A stretch of 5,398 bases of DNA from Acidobacteriota bacterium. GTDB lineage: Bacteria; Acidobacteriota; Terriglobia; Acidiferrales; UBA7541. The notes beneath the pieces were generated by a model. It had not been told where the DNA came from, made no database searches, and saw nothing but the letters and a program-made list of their open reading frames with translations. The position numbers and the translations under genes are program-made. Positions 1 to 4,907 of this stretch are shown one piece after another. The stretch lies in assembly GCA_003224135.1 (NCBI GenBank), contig QHYO01000381.1, positions 1 to 5,398 of the forward strand, written 5' to 3'. The first letter of the stretch is position 1, and every line of letters starts with the position of its first letter.

Positions 1-20
1 CGTGATACCATGATCCCGAG

Positions 21-233
21 ATGCCCAAATCAATGACCCTTCGACTTACGGATGAGCAGGCGGCGGAACTCGAGGCAATCGCTCGGGTTGAAAATGTGCC
101 GATCGCCGAAGAGGTGCGCATAGCCCTCGCTGAGCACATTGCGAGCAGGCGGCGTGATCGCGCTTTCCAGACGCGATTGAAAGCTTCCATCAAGCGTAAC
201 CAGGAGATTCTTGACCGCCTGGCGTCCACATAA
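21..233 (+). CDS. Ribbon-helix-helix type II antitoxin, partner of the Doc toxin
   Basis: A 70-residue protein with the layout of a small RHH (CopG/Arc-like) antitoxin. A short beta strand (SMTLRLT, residues 4-10) is followed by two predicted helices (about 11-24 and 27-42) and a basic, helical C-terminal tail (about 44-68). In this class the N-terminal part dimerises, binds operator DNA and represses the operon, while the tail blocks the toxin. Those roles are family knowledge; the strand and helix pattern and the gene order are what I see. The stop codon lies 2 bases before the toxin start, so the two genes are almost certainly co-transcribed. Start: ATG at 21 has only a weak purine stretch upstream, and Met5 (position 33) is an alternative. 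The promoter and operator would lie at the window edge and cannot be judged. Confidence 0.8.
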   Translation: MPKSMTLRLTDEQAAELEAIARVENVPIAEEVRIALAEHIASRRRDRAFQTRLKASIKRNQEILDRLAST

Positions 234-235
234 GG

Positions 236-637
236 TTGGCGTGGCAGTACCTCGATCTCGCGGACTATCTTCTGATTGCGGAGGCCATAACCGGTCTGAA
301 GGCGGAAGTCTTTGCCGAGATGCCTCGCGTTGTGGAACTTGCTTCGTCAGCCCTGTCGGTGCCGGGTTCGGGCTGGCAGGGTCGAGAGGCATACCCTGAG
401 CCAGCTCAAAAAGCCGGTCTACTGGCGGCGCGCCTGGCGAAGAACCATCCGTTGCCCGATGGGAACAAGCGCGCAGCCTGGCTGGCGATGATCGAATTCC
501 TTGAGCGAAACGGATATCAACTCGAGCAGCCGACGCCGTCCGATGCGGTTGATGTGATGCTCGGTCTGGCATCCAGCGAGTTGGCGGAACTGGACTTCGT
601 CGAGTGGCTTCGCCCGCGCCTAACTAAGACGGCATAG
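236..637 (+). CDS. doc: Death-on-curing (Doc/Fic) family toxin
   Basis: A 133-residue protein, the usual length for single-domain Doc toxins. The Fic-fold signature is clear: HPLPDGNKRAAW at residues 71-82, matching the H-x-[FL]-x-[DE]-x-N-K-R active-site loop, followed by the typical helix IEFLERNGYQL. The N-terminal WQYLDLADYLLIAEAITG also fits actinobacterial-type Doc proteins. Characterised Doc phosphorylates EF-Tu and stops translation until neutralised by its antitoxin; classic Fic enzymes instead AMPylate. The motif here has Gly before NKR (DGNKR rather than DANKR), so which transfer it performs cannot be told by eye. Translation probably starts at TTG 236, 2 bases after the antitoxin stop, with AAGG too close to act as a normal ribosome site. 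This suggests coupling to antitoxin translation. No truncation is visible. Confidence 0.88.
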   Translation: MAWQYLDLADYLLIAEAITGLKAEVFAEMPRVVELASSALSVPGSGWQGREAYPEPAQKAGLLAARLAKNHPLPDGNKRAAWLAMIEFLERNGYQLEQPTPSDAVDVMLGLASSELAELDFVEWLRPRLTKTA

Positions 638-664
638 GATTCCATGGCCGCTTTCCCGGCTAGC

Positions 665-676
665 CAATCGCGATTG
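665..676. promoter_or_regulatory. 12-bp perfect palindrome, possible operator, in the gap before abiV
   Basis: CAATCGCGATTG is a perfect 12-bp palindrome. Its core ATCGCGA recurs at 696-702, 29 bp downstream. A GATAAT hexamer at 682-687 lies between them and could be a -10 box, though no good -35 is visible. All of this sits in the 111-bp gap between the toxin stop and the abiV start. A dimeric repressor site is possible, but the assignment is inference from symmetry and position only. Confidence 0.25.
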
Positions 677-748
677 CTCCCGATAATGCCGCCCTATCGC
701 GAACCAGAAGTTCGCTCGCCTAACATCAACTGGTAGTAGATTCCGCGG

Positions 749-1312
749 ATGGTAACCCGCCAACCGTTGCCGACAGCACGACAATCCGCGAGAGGCGTCG
801 GCCTCGCGGCGGATAACGCTTGGACTCATATTGAGTGCGCTGAAGCACTTCGGCGGGCCGGGCACTTCGGTGCAGCTTCCGCTCATCTAGTCCTGGCAGT
901 TGAAGAGGCAGTTAAGGCGAGGGTCTATTTCCTTTGGGCGACGCTAATGACGGAAATGAAGCAGGAGGAGCTCCGCAAGCTCCTTTACACGCACAGGATT
1001 CGGCATGGAAGTGCTGTGTATGACTCAATGTCGAAACCAGCGCGGACAGCAATCGCTTTGTGGCACATCGACCATCCCGTAAAGGAAATTGACCGCAAGG
1101 CGCTAGCTCGCATACTCGCGCGCCACTCGGAGGCCTTCCCTTTGGCGTGGGCGGAAAACGCCGACAAGGACAAGCAGCGGGGTATGCATGTCGATTGGGA
1201 TGGCAGGCGGTGGAAGACCCCGGTCAGCGTCACGGAGGAACAGTACCAACGTCGATTTGTCCGATGCCTCGATTTCGTCATTACTACCAGAGCGGCTGTC
1301 GGCCTTTTTTGA
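749..1312 (+). CDS. AbiV-family abortive infection protein (HEPN-like), apparently frameshifted at its C-terminus
   Basis: A 187-residue reading frame with the pattern I associate with the AbiV family. An N-terminal helix pair (NAWTHIECAEALRRAGHFGAA, about 23-43) leads into the conserved alpha-helical LAVEEAVKA (49-57, with E52, E53 and K56). Then come a basic His segment (THRIRHG, 81-87) and a C-terminal RGMHVDWDGRRWKTP block (144-158). That last block is the family's characteristic hydrophobic-VD plus Pro motif before a final helix. AbiV in Lactococcus gives abortive infection of phages, reportedly by blocking translation after a phage protein triggers it; the fold is HEPN-like. ATG 749 is the first start after tandem in-frame stops at 734-739, but has no obvious Shine-Dalgarno. 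The frame ends at TGA 1310-1312 just after a run of six T, while coding-like sequence continues one frame over to 1400. A complete protein would be about 216 residues. It may be a pseudogene, a sequencing error or a slippage product. Confidence 0.72.
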   Translation: MVTRQPLPTARQSARGVGLAADNAWTHIECAEALRRAGHFGAASAHLVLAVEEAVKARVYFLWATLMTEMKQEELRKLLYTHRIRHGSAVYDSMSKPARTAIALWHIDHPVKEIDRKALARILARHSEAFPLAWAENADKDKQRGMHVDWDGRRWKTPVSVTEEQYQRRFVRCLDFVITTRAAVGLF

Positions 1313-1400
1313 TGAGATTCGGGAGGATTTAGCTGAGTGCGGTTGGGATATCGATGAAGACCGAATGGTGAGGCCAGGTTCACTCCAAAAATTGAAGTAA
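1305..1400 (+). other. Out-of-frame C-terminal tail of the AbiV-like gene, after the T6 run
   Basis: Dropping one T from the run at 1305-1310 joins ...TTRAAVGLF directly to DEIREDLAECGWDIDEDR and on to a stop at 1398-1400, adding 29 residues. The added piece is amphipathic and helical at first, then acidic, and makes a plausible end for the last AbiV helix, which otherwise stops abruptly after GLF. The homopolymer is a classic site for an indel, a base-calling error or transcriptional slippage. The sequence cannot tell which applies. Confidence 0.5.
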
Positions 1401-1995
1401 CGTCGCGTTCAGGCGGGTTTCGTGGGCTTCCGCAATCGGCGCTGGATCTTGATAATGCGGCCCATTGATCGCAAAAAGTCACCATAGGTTAAAAGGTGCT
1501 GGCGCTGCTTCGACCTATGTCCCTGGGATGACACGGATAGCTAGAAGAATCGCGGTCACAAGCACATCACGGGAAGGAACCACGCCCATAATTTCACTTC
1601 AGTAGGGTTGGCGAACCCGGGCGACAATTTGCCACCCCTGCGTTCCTGGAGCCTACTAAGAACGGTGTGCGCACCAGCCATGATGACGAAGGCGACGATG
1701 CCTGCCCACCAAAGCACGGCGAGAAGGCCGCTTTCTGGGCGGCGGCAGCACTAGAAGATTTCCGCTGCCGATGCGTCTCAGTGCGAGTCCGACGTTCGTG
1801 CGCATCTGTTCATGATTGTCCTTTGCGCCCGTCTTTGTCGGGTGCGGAGCCACAGGCAGCGTTTGGGAAGTGCCATCACGCCGCCTCTAGGTGCGCAGCC
1901 GGCCTGCATCCTGGTCACCTGTGCGGACGGGTCGGGCGCATTCAATCAGCATTTCGGGACGGGAACCAAAGACCCTGGGCTCTGCCTGAGCGCTA
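1401..1995. other. Gene-poor stretch with no convincing gene
   Basis: About 600 bases with many short overlapping frames on both strands, none with recognisable motifs, good ribosome sites or consistent codon usage. The only coding-like signal is a hydrophobic minus-strand frame at about 1515-1717, listed separately. No tRNA, rRNA or CRISPR-like repeats were seen. It most likely represents decayed accessory DNA. Confidence 0.4.
1515..1717 (-). pseudogene. Possible remnant of a small membrane protein
   Basis: Reading the minus strand from GTG 1717 gives a 53-residue frame ending at TGA 1556-1558. It opens with a hydrophobic helix (LWWAGIVAFVIMAGAHTVL), continues with a basic polar loop (SRLQERRGGK), and then begins a second hydrophobic run (WAWFLPVMCL). 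Shifting one frame at the stop continues that second run as VTAILLAIRVIPGT to a stop at 1515-1517. Together they would make a two-helix membrane protein split by a one-base indel. The frame is also open a little upstream of 1717 but has no better start. No family is recognised. Hydrophobic runs can arise by chance in GC-rich DNA, so this is tentative. Confidence 0.25.
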
Positions 1996-2163
1996 ATGGA
2001 GGCTCGCACTCCCACGCAGCTACGCGGGAGTGGCTTAACTCCCAGCTCGGGGCGGGTGTACGGAACTTCTGACGACTGCGACGGCCGCGGGAAGGGGAGA
2101 ACCGCGGCCTCGGCGCTCGCAGAAATGATGCAACATGTTTTTGAGGTGCTCACCAAAGGGTAA
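1996..2163 (+). CDS. Doubtful small ORF, 55 residues, overlapping the next gene by one base
   Basis: The frame from ATG 1996 to TAA 2161-2163 encodes a Ser/Thr/Gly/Arg-rich low-complexity stretch, then a helical-looking end (ALAEMMQHVFEVLTKG). A shorter 12-residue version could start at ATG 2125. Its stop shares a base with the next start in a TAATG junction, a common arrangement for translational coupling; this is the main argument in its favour. Against it are the lack of a ribosome site, no recognisable motif, and a strong inverted repeat (2076-2122) inside it that may be the real constraint on the sequence. It could be a leader ORF or chance. Confidence 0.25.
   Translation: MEARTPTQLRGSGLTPSSGRVYGTSDDCDGRGKGRTAASALAEMMQHVFEVLTKG
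2076..2122. repeat. Strong imperfect inverted repeat (hairpin) upstream of the 2163 gene
   Basis: The inner arms GGCCGCGG (2083-2090) and CCGCGGCC (2102-2109) are perfectly complementary around an 11-base purine loop. The outer arms CTGCGA (2076-2081) and TCGCAG (2117-2122) also pair perfectly, separated from the inner stem by 1 base on the left and 7 on the right. There is no T-run after it, so it is not a standard intrinsic terminator. The 14 paired bases could fold in RNA upstream of the gene at 2163, or mark a protein- or recombinase-binding site. Confidence 0.6.
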
Positions 2164-2414
2164 TGACGCAACCACACCACTCGGTGCAGCTTAAGTTGAC
2201 TACCTTGGCCGACCGACAGTGCACGGTCTCGTTCGAACCAAAAGGAGCTCAGGCGGTTTTGCCGGCTGGGGAAGTCTTTGCGGTTGAGATTTCCGGCCCA
2301 GGGGATGGGATCGTAGAAGTCAGCTTCGCCAAAGACGGGCTCATCATCGGGGAGTGGGATGGGGCGCACACACGAGTTCGGAACCGCCGCGGTGAAGACG
2401 TGGCGATCTACTGA
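2163..2414 (+). CDS. Hypothetical small protein, 83 residues, probably all-beta
   Basis: I do not recognise a named family. The protein alternates short hydrophobic strands with turns: QLKLTTLA, CTVSFEPKGAQAVLPAGEVFAVEISGP, GIVEVSFAKDGLIIGEWDG, TRVRNRRGEDVAIY. This suggests a small beta-sandwich or barrel with no membrane segment or signal peptide. The SFEP.GA...LPAGE.F.VEI.GPGDG pattern recalls short uncharacterised proteins I associate with Actinomycetota, but that is memory only. Start ATG 2163 shares a base with an upstream TAA (TAATG), and AAAGGG at 2155-2160 is too close for a normal ribosome site, so translation may be coupled. The next gene starts 62 bases downstream on the same strand. 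Confidence 0.6.
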   Translation: MTQPHHSVQLKLTTLADRQCTVSFEPKGAQAVLPAGEVFAVEISGPGDGIVEVSFAKDGLIIGEWDGAHTRVRNRRGEDVAIY

Positions 2415-2476
2415 CGTTGATTGCGATTCAAAGGAGTTGAGGCGCGGCATCACACAGCGAGGCCGGAGGTAAGACG

Positions 2477-2854
2477 GTGCGAAATGGGAGCGGTGGGGTG
2501 AGCAGTAGAGAAGACCTAAGGGCACACTTCGTTGGCGGGCTAAGACGCCCGACGTCGATCGGGAGCGTGACCTACACGTGGCCACTAATTGGTCTGTACG
2601 TGTACTCCGATCATCTCGAGTTCGGGCCCGGCTTCAAGTTCATGCGGCGGCTCTCGCCTCCCGTGAAGACGTTTAGCCCCGAGGAAATCGAGCTCGTCGG
2701 ACCGACAACTAACGGTGTGCGATTTACTTTCAAGAACGGCGAACAGTGGATTTTCGGAAATTGTGATGTTGCGGGAGTTATGAAGACGATGGCGCAGTTG
2801 GGCGTGCCGGCGACTAAGAAAGTAGTGCCAGCACGATACAGGCCACCTCTATAG
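2477..2854 (+). CDS. Hypothetical protein, 125 residues, possible PH-like fold
   Basis: Family not firmly recognised. The core has a run of strands (LIGLYVYSDHLEFGPGF, VKTFSPEEIELVGPT, GVRFTFKNGEQWIFGN) followed by a C-terminal helix (DVAGVMKTMAQLGVP). This strand-rich barrel capped by one helix resembles small bacterial PH/GRAM-like domains, an inference from pattern only. The start is well supported: GTG 2477 lies 6 bases after a strong ribosome site GGAGGT (2465-2470). The N-terminal 25 residues are polar and poorly structured. There is no signal peptide or clear transmembrane helix. It could form an operon with the 2163 gene. No partner suggests a function. Confidence 0.68.
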   Translation: MRNGSGGVSSREDLRAHFVGGLRRPTSIGSVTYTWPLIGLYVYSDHLEFGPGFKFMRRLSPPVKTFSPEEIELVGPTTNGVRFTFKNGEQWIFGNCDVAGVMKTMAQLGVPATKKVVPARYRPPL

Positions 2855-2933
2855 TGATGATTGGTGAGCTAGTCCCGTGCTAGGCCGCAGATCTGTACGC
2901 GCTAGTCATGTAAGTAGTTCGTGTAGTAATTCA

Positions 2934-3010
2934 GCCGACTTCGGTGGATGAAACTGGCATAGAACCACCGCATGAGTTCGCGAAATGAATTCAAAACCTG
3001 CGAAGTCGGC
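2934..3010. repeat. Nested inverted repeats just 5' of the first tRNA-Pro scar
   Basis: GCCGACTTCG (2934-2943) and CGAAGTCGGC (3001-3010) are perfect 10-bp inverted arms 57 bases apart. Inside, CGGTGG (2942-2947) pairs with CCACCG (2965-2970), and TTCGCGAA at 2977-2984 is a palindrome. TCGGTGG recurs directly after the right arm (3012-3018). The block ends 24 bases before the tRNA-like sequence, where integrase or excisionase sites of an integrated element would be expected. That function is inference. Confidence 0.45.
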
Positions 3011-3034
3011 CTCGGTGGACGAGATCGTCTAGAT

Positions 3035-3080
3035 TTCGGGACCGGTGAGGCCCCGGGTTCAAATCCCGGGCCCCCGACCA
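3035..3080 (+). repeat. 3' half of tRNA-Pro(CGG), probable integration attachment site, copy 1
   Basis: The segment reads as the 3' part of a tRNA. It has an anticodon loop TTCGGGA (anticodon CGG at 3037-3039), anticodon-stem strand CCGGT and a short variable loop. A perfect T-arm follows (CCGGG, TTCAAAT, CCCGG; 3053-3069), then acceptor strand GCCCCCG, discriminator A and encoded CCA. A pairing C1-G72 end with A73 is typical of bacterial tRNA-Pro. The expected 5' half (starting CGGGGGC near 3001) is absent, and the anticodon stem's 5' strand does not pair. So this is a fragment, not a functional tRNA. Homology starting exactly at the anticodon loop is the usual extent of tyrosine-integrase attachment cores. 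Confidence 0.75.
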
Positions 3081-3085
3081 ATCTT

Positions 3086-3129
3086 CTGTCTCACGACATA
3101 GTGGAGTCTGTCTCAGGACATCGTAGACC
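3086..3129. repeat. Two tandem 22-bp imperfect repeats at the end of the IS481 remnant
   Basis: CTGTCTCACGACATAGTGGA... (3086-3107) and CTGTCTCAGGACATCGTAGA... (3108-3129) match at 17 of 22 positions. The transposase stop codon lies inside the second unit, so the units sit at the terminus of the element, where IS481-type inverted ends of the TGTCTCA...GACAT type are expected. They may be one terminal repeat plus a doubled or internal copy. They begin 5 bases after the tRNA-Pro CCA. Confidence 0.5.
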
Positions 3130-3436
3130 CGCTGAGCTGTTGCACCCGCTGGTAATCGCGGCTCGCATCGAGTGTCAGCTCGCGGAGGATCGAGCCGTCT
3201 TCGGCGACGACGCTGACATGGGGTCCGGCGATGAGCAGAAGGACCGGGGAGCGCTTGTGCTTGTAGCTGACGTAGAGGTGATGGAGTCGACCCAAGTAGC
3301 GCACGGTCACGCGACCGCTGCCGTCGAGCCTGTCGCGACGAACTCGATACTGGACAGCAGCGGCGAGTGCGGAGGGTCTCGCCTTGAGCCTGGCTTGTAA
3401 GGCCTGGAAGGGCGCGCGGCCATCGTGTGAAACCGC
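3113..3436 (-). pseudogene. C-terminal remnant of an IS481-family transposase
   Basis: The minus strand encodes about 107 residues with the conserved C-terminal signature of this family: PFQALQARLKARP, then a basic region and RVRRDRLDGSGRVTVRYLGRL. LHHL, VLLLIAGPHVSVV and the hallmark RELTLDASRDYQ follow close to the stop at 3113. IS481 transposases are DDE enzymes of roughly 320-390 residues. The helix-turn-helix region and the catalytic DDE core are missing, so this copy is inactive. Homology fades at about 3436, upstream of which the frame stays open only as antisense of the next gene. The terminal repeat at 3086-3129 belongs to the same element. No matching opposite end is in the window. 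Confidence 0.75.
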
Positions 3437-3485
3437 GTGTCTCCGCGAGTGACTTCTGTCAACGCCAACGAAAAGGAGAACCGAG

Positions 3486-4076
3486 ATGGGAAAAATCGTA
3501 ATCAGCGAGAACGTCTCGCTCGACGGAGTCATCCAGGACCCGGCCGGCGTCGAGGGCTTCAGTCTCGGCGGCTGGGTTGGTCGTATCGGCAGCCAGGGTC
3601 GCGAAGAAGCGGCCAAAGTGGCACTCGACGAGGCGCTGGGCGCTGAGGCCTTTCTATTGGGTCGGCGCAGCTACGAGTTCTTGGCCGCCCGGTGGCCATC
3701 CCGAAGTGGCCCATTGGCGGAACGGTTGAACAGCTTGCCCAAGTACGTCGTGTCCTCGACCCTCGAAGCTCCCGTCTGGAACAACACGACGGTACTAAAG
3801 GGCGACGTAATAGACGAGGTCTCCAGGCTCAAGCGCGAGATAGATGGGGAAATCGTCGTCGCCGCTAGCTTCCAGCTCTGGCACACGCTGATGAAGCGCG
3901 ACCTGGTCGATGAGCTGCGCCTGATGATCTACCCAGTCGTGCTTGGGGCCGGCGAGCGCCTCTTCGGCGAAAGCAGCGACAGGAAACCTATGCGCCTCGT
4001 CAGCACTAGGACCGTCGACGACCTCGCCCTCCTCACCTACGAGACCGCCCGAGATGCCTACGGCGCGTTGATCTGA
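3486..4076 (+). CDS. Dihydrofolate reductase family protein (RibD_C domain)
   Basis: A 196-residue protein with the single-domain fold shared by dihydrofolate reductase and the reductase half of RibD. Signatures in order are: KIVISENVSLDGVIQDP (3-19), LLGRRSYEFLAARWP (57-71), KYVVSSTL (86-93), GEIVVAASFQLWHTLMK (121-137) and LVDELRLMIYPVVLGAGERLF (140-160). Members bind NADPH. Most have no proven substrate, and they are neither true folA nor complete RibD, because the deaminase domain is absent. The usual V-x-GS nucleotide-binding turn reads VAAS here (Ala127 for Gly), a mild deviation. The start is certain: AAAAGGAG (3471-3478) lies 7 bases before ATG. The gene stands alone between the transposase remnant and the second tRNA-Pro scar, so it may be cargo of the inserted segment. 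It could give antifolate resistance, but nothing in the sequence shows that. Confidence 0.87.
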   Translation: MGKIVISENVSLDGVIQDPAGVEGFSLGGWVGRIGSQGREEAAKVALDEALGAEAFLLGRRSYEFLAARWPSRSGPLAERLNSLPKYVVSSTLEAPVWNNTTVLKGDVIDEVSRLKREIDGEIVVAASFQLWHTLMKRDLVDELRLMIYPVVLGAGERLFGESSDRKPMRLVSTRTVDDLALLTYETARDAYGALI

Positions 4077-4215
4077 GGGTCATCGAAGACCTGTGCGCGG
4101 ACACCCGCCAGTCCGCGTCGGATCACAGCCGGACCACGCAATCCCGGAAGCAGAGGGATAGACGAGGTCACAGACGCACACCGCGGAGAGGCATTTCGAG
4201 ATTAGACGGAACCTC

Positions 4216-4245
4216 GAGGACACTGGAGGACGCGAGAGGACACGC
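4216..4245 (+). repeat. Three direct repeats at 10-bp spacing, possible arm-type sites
   Basis: GAGGACAC (4216), GAGGACGC (4226) and GAGGACAC (4236) recur exactly every 10 bases, one turn of the helix. This places the copies on the same face of the DNA. The array ends 11 bases before the second tRNA-Pro-like core. Short direct repeats beside an attachment core are typical arm sites for tyrosine integrases. The function is inferred from spacing and position. Confidence 0.5.
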
Positions 4246-4256
4246 GATTGCCAGGG

Positions 4257-4300
4257 TTCGGGACCGTGAGGCCCCGGGTTCAATCCTCGGCCACCGACCA
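4257..4300 (+). repeat. 3' half of tRNA-Pro(CGG), degenerate copy 2, probable older attachment scar
   Basis: This direct repeat of 3035-3080 lies 1,222 bases away. It begins at the same anticodon-loop base (TTCGGGA) and ends at the same CCA. Relative to copy 1 it has two single-base deletions and three substitutions. The T-arm can still pair with one G-T wobble, but the acceptor strand is one base short, so it cannot be part of a functional tRNA. No 5' half precedes it. The two copies bracket the transposase remnant, the reductase gene and the GAGGAC repeats, which reads as an inserted segment with a scar at each end. The higher divergence suggests this is the older scar. Confidence 0.7.
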
Positions 4301-4324
4301 ACTCTCAACTTCTAAGGAACGGGC

Positions 4325-4423
4325 CTAGGCGTCGGTAAAGGTTCGCACCCCGTGTTTGCGCAGCTCTTCCAGCATCATCTGGGTATCGCGATTCGCGAAG
4401 GAATTGCCGAATAGAAATGCCAT
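4325..4423 (-). CDS. Short unrecognised minus-strand ORF or gene fragment, 32 residues
   Basis: From ATG 4423 to TAG 4325 the minus strand encodes MAFLFGNSFANRDTQMMLEE followed by LRKHGVRTFTDA. The composition, with an amphipathic helix then a short strand, looks like real protein rather than GC-rich noise. It has no ribosome site, and an in-frame stop lies about 8 codons upstream of the ATG, so it may be the decayed end of a longer gene cut off by the neighbouring insertion. No family is recognised. Confidence 0.25.
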   Translation of the reverse strand: MAFLFGNSFANRDTQMMLEELRKHGVRTFTDA

Positions 4424-4483
4424 CCGAGGCTGGGGCCGAGTTACTTACGGCACCCAGATCCTGGCCGGCCTTAAGCTAGGCAA

Positions 4484-4894
4484 GTGGCTGAGGCGCCCTC
4501 AGCGCTTCGTAGGTGGTTCGCGTTCCACTTTGCGGTCGACTGGGCCGTTGGTGTCCCGCTTTTCGCGGCCCCCGAGCCCCTGCTTCGATTCTTCGGATGG
4601 CATGAAATCGATCCCATCGCCACACGCCTCTTCGCGGCGGCGCCGCTCGCCATCGGTGGTCAGTCACTGCTCGGCCGCAACGGCTCGGTCAACGAGTTTC
4701 GGGCCATGCTGAACCTCAAGCTGATCTGGGCGGCAGCGGCTGTGATCGCGCTTGGTATCGGCGCACTGTCTGGCGGCCCTGCCTTGACCTGGCTTGGACT
4801 TGCCGTCTTCGTCGGCTTCTTCTGCGTCTGGCTCTACTGGCGGATCAGAATCGGTCGCGCAGTGCGGCTGGTCGAGTCCCCCAAAGTCACCTGA
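4484..4894 (+). CDS. Small four-helix integral membrane protein of unknown function
   Basis: A 136-residue protein with four probable membrane helices at about 11-33, 46-64, 77-97 and 99-119. The cytoplasmic side is likely marked by RR at 9-10 and the basic end WRIRIGRAVR (119-128). Recognisable segments are RWFAFHFAVDW, PLFAAPEPLLRFFGW and the loop GGQSLLGRNGSVNEFRAMLNLKLIW, which recall an uncharacterised family common in Actinomycetota and some Proteobacteria. GTG 4484 is the first start after the in-frame TAA at 4472-4474, so the choice is nearly forced, although no good ribosome site is visible. The peroxiredoxin gene starts 13 bases after its stop, pointing to one transcript. A redox link is suggested only by this neighbourhood. 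Confidence 0.75.
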   Translation: MAEAPSALRRWFAFHFAVDWAVGVPLFAAPEPLLRFFGWHEIDPIATRLFAAAPLAIGGQSLLGRNGSVNEFRAMLNLKLIWAAAAVIALGIGALSGGPALTWLGLAVFVGFFCVWLYWRIRIGRAVRLVESPKVT

Positions 4895-4907
4895 GCTGAA
4901 GGATCGG

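Noticed and set aside
618..727. GCCTAAC at both ends of the gap after the toxin gene, suggesting an integron attC site
   Set aside because: The two copies are in the same orientation, and no partner GTTRRRY with a folding stem lies at either end. The other RYYYAAC (2034) and GTTRRRY (about 2797) matches do not pair up either, so a cassette array is not supported.
985..1485. A 166-residue minus-strand frame antisense to the AbiV-like gene
   Set aside because: The plus strand carries the family motifs here, and the antisense frame has none.
1409..1530. A basic minus-strand tail (LRSMGRIIKIQRRLRKPTKPA) that looks like a protein C-terminus
   Set aside because: It cannot be joined to the nearby hydrophobic minus-strand frame without a further frame change, and has no start or recognised family.
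1812..2072. An 86-residue plus-strand open frame with a Cys-rich start
   Set aside because: It has no ribosome site, no motif, and a composition unlike the confident genes; it overlaps the inverted-repeat region only by chance.
2076..2122. Intrinsic transcription terminator
   Set aside because: The stem is strong, but no T-run follows on either strand and it lies only 40 bases before a gene start.
1887..2585. A 232-residue minus-strand open frame
   Set aside because: It is antisense to two better-supported plus-strand genes, has no recognisable motif and is rich in Arg, Ser and Pro, as expected of a shadow frame in GC-rich DNA.
3001..3080. A complete functional tRNA gene
   Set aside because: The 3' half is perfect, but no 5' acceptor strand, D-arm or matching anticodon-stem strand exists upstream, so only an attachment-type fragment was called.
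4080..4301. A 73-residue minus-strand frame across the tRNA scar
   Set aside because: It begins inside the antisense of the tRNA-Pro fragment, a well-known source of spurious small ORFs, and shows no motif.
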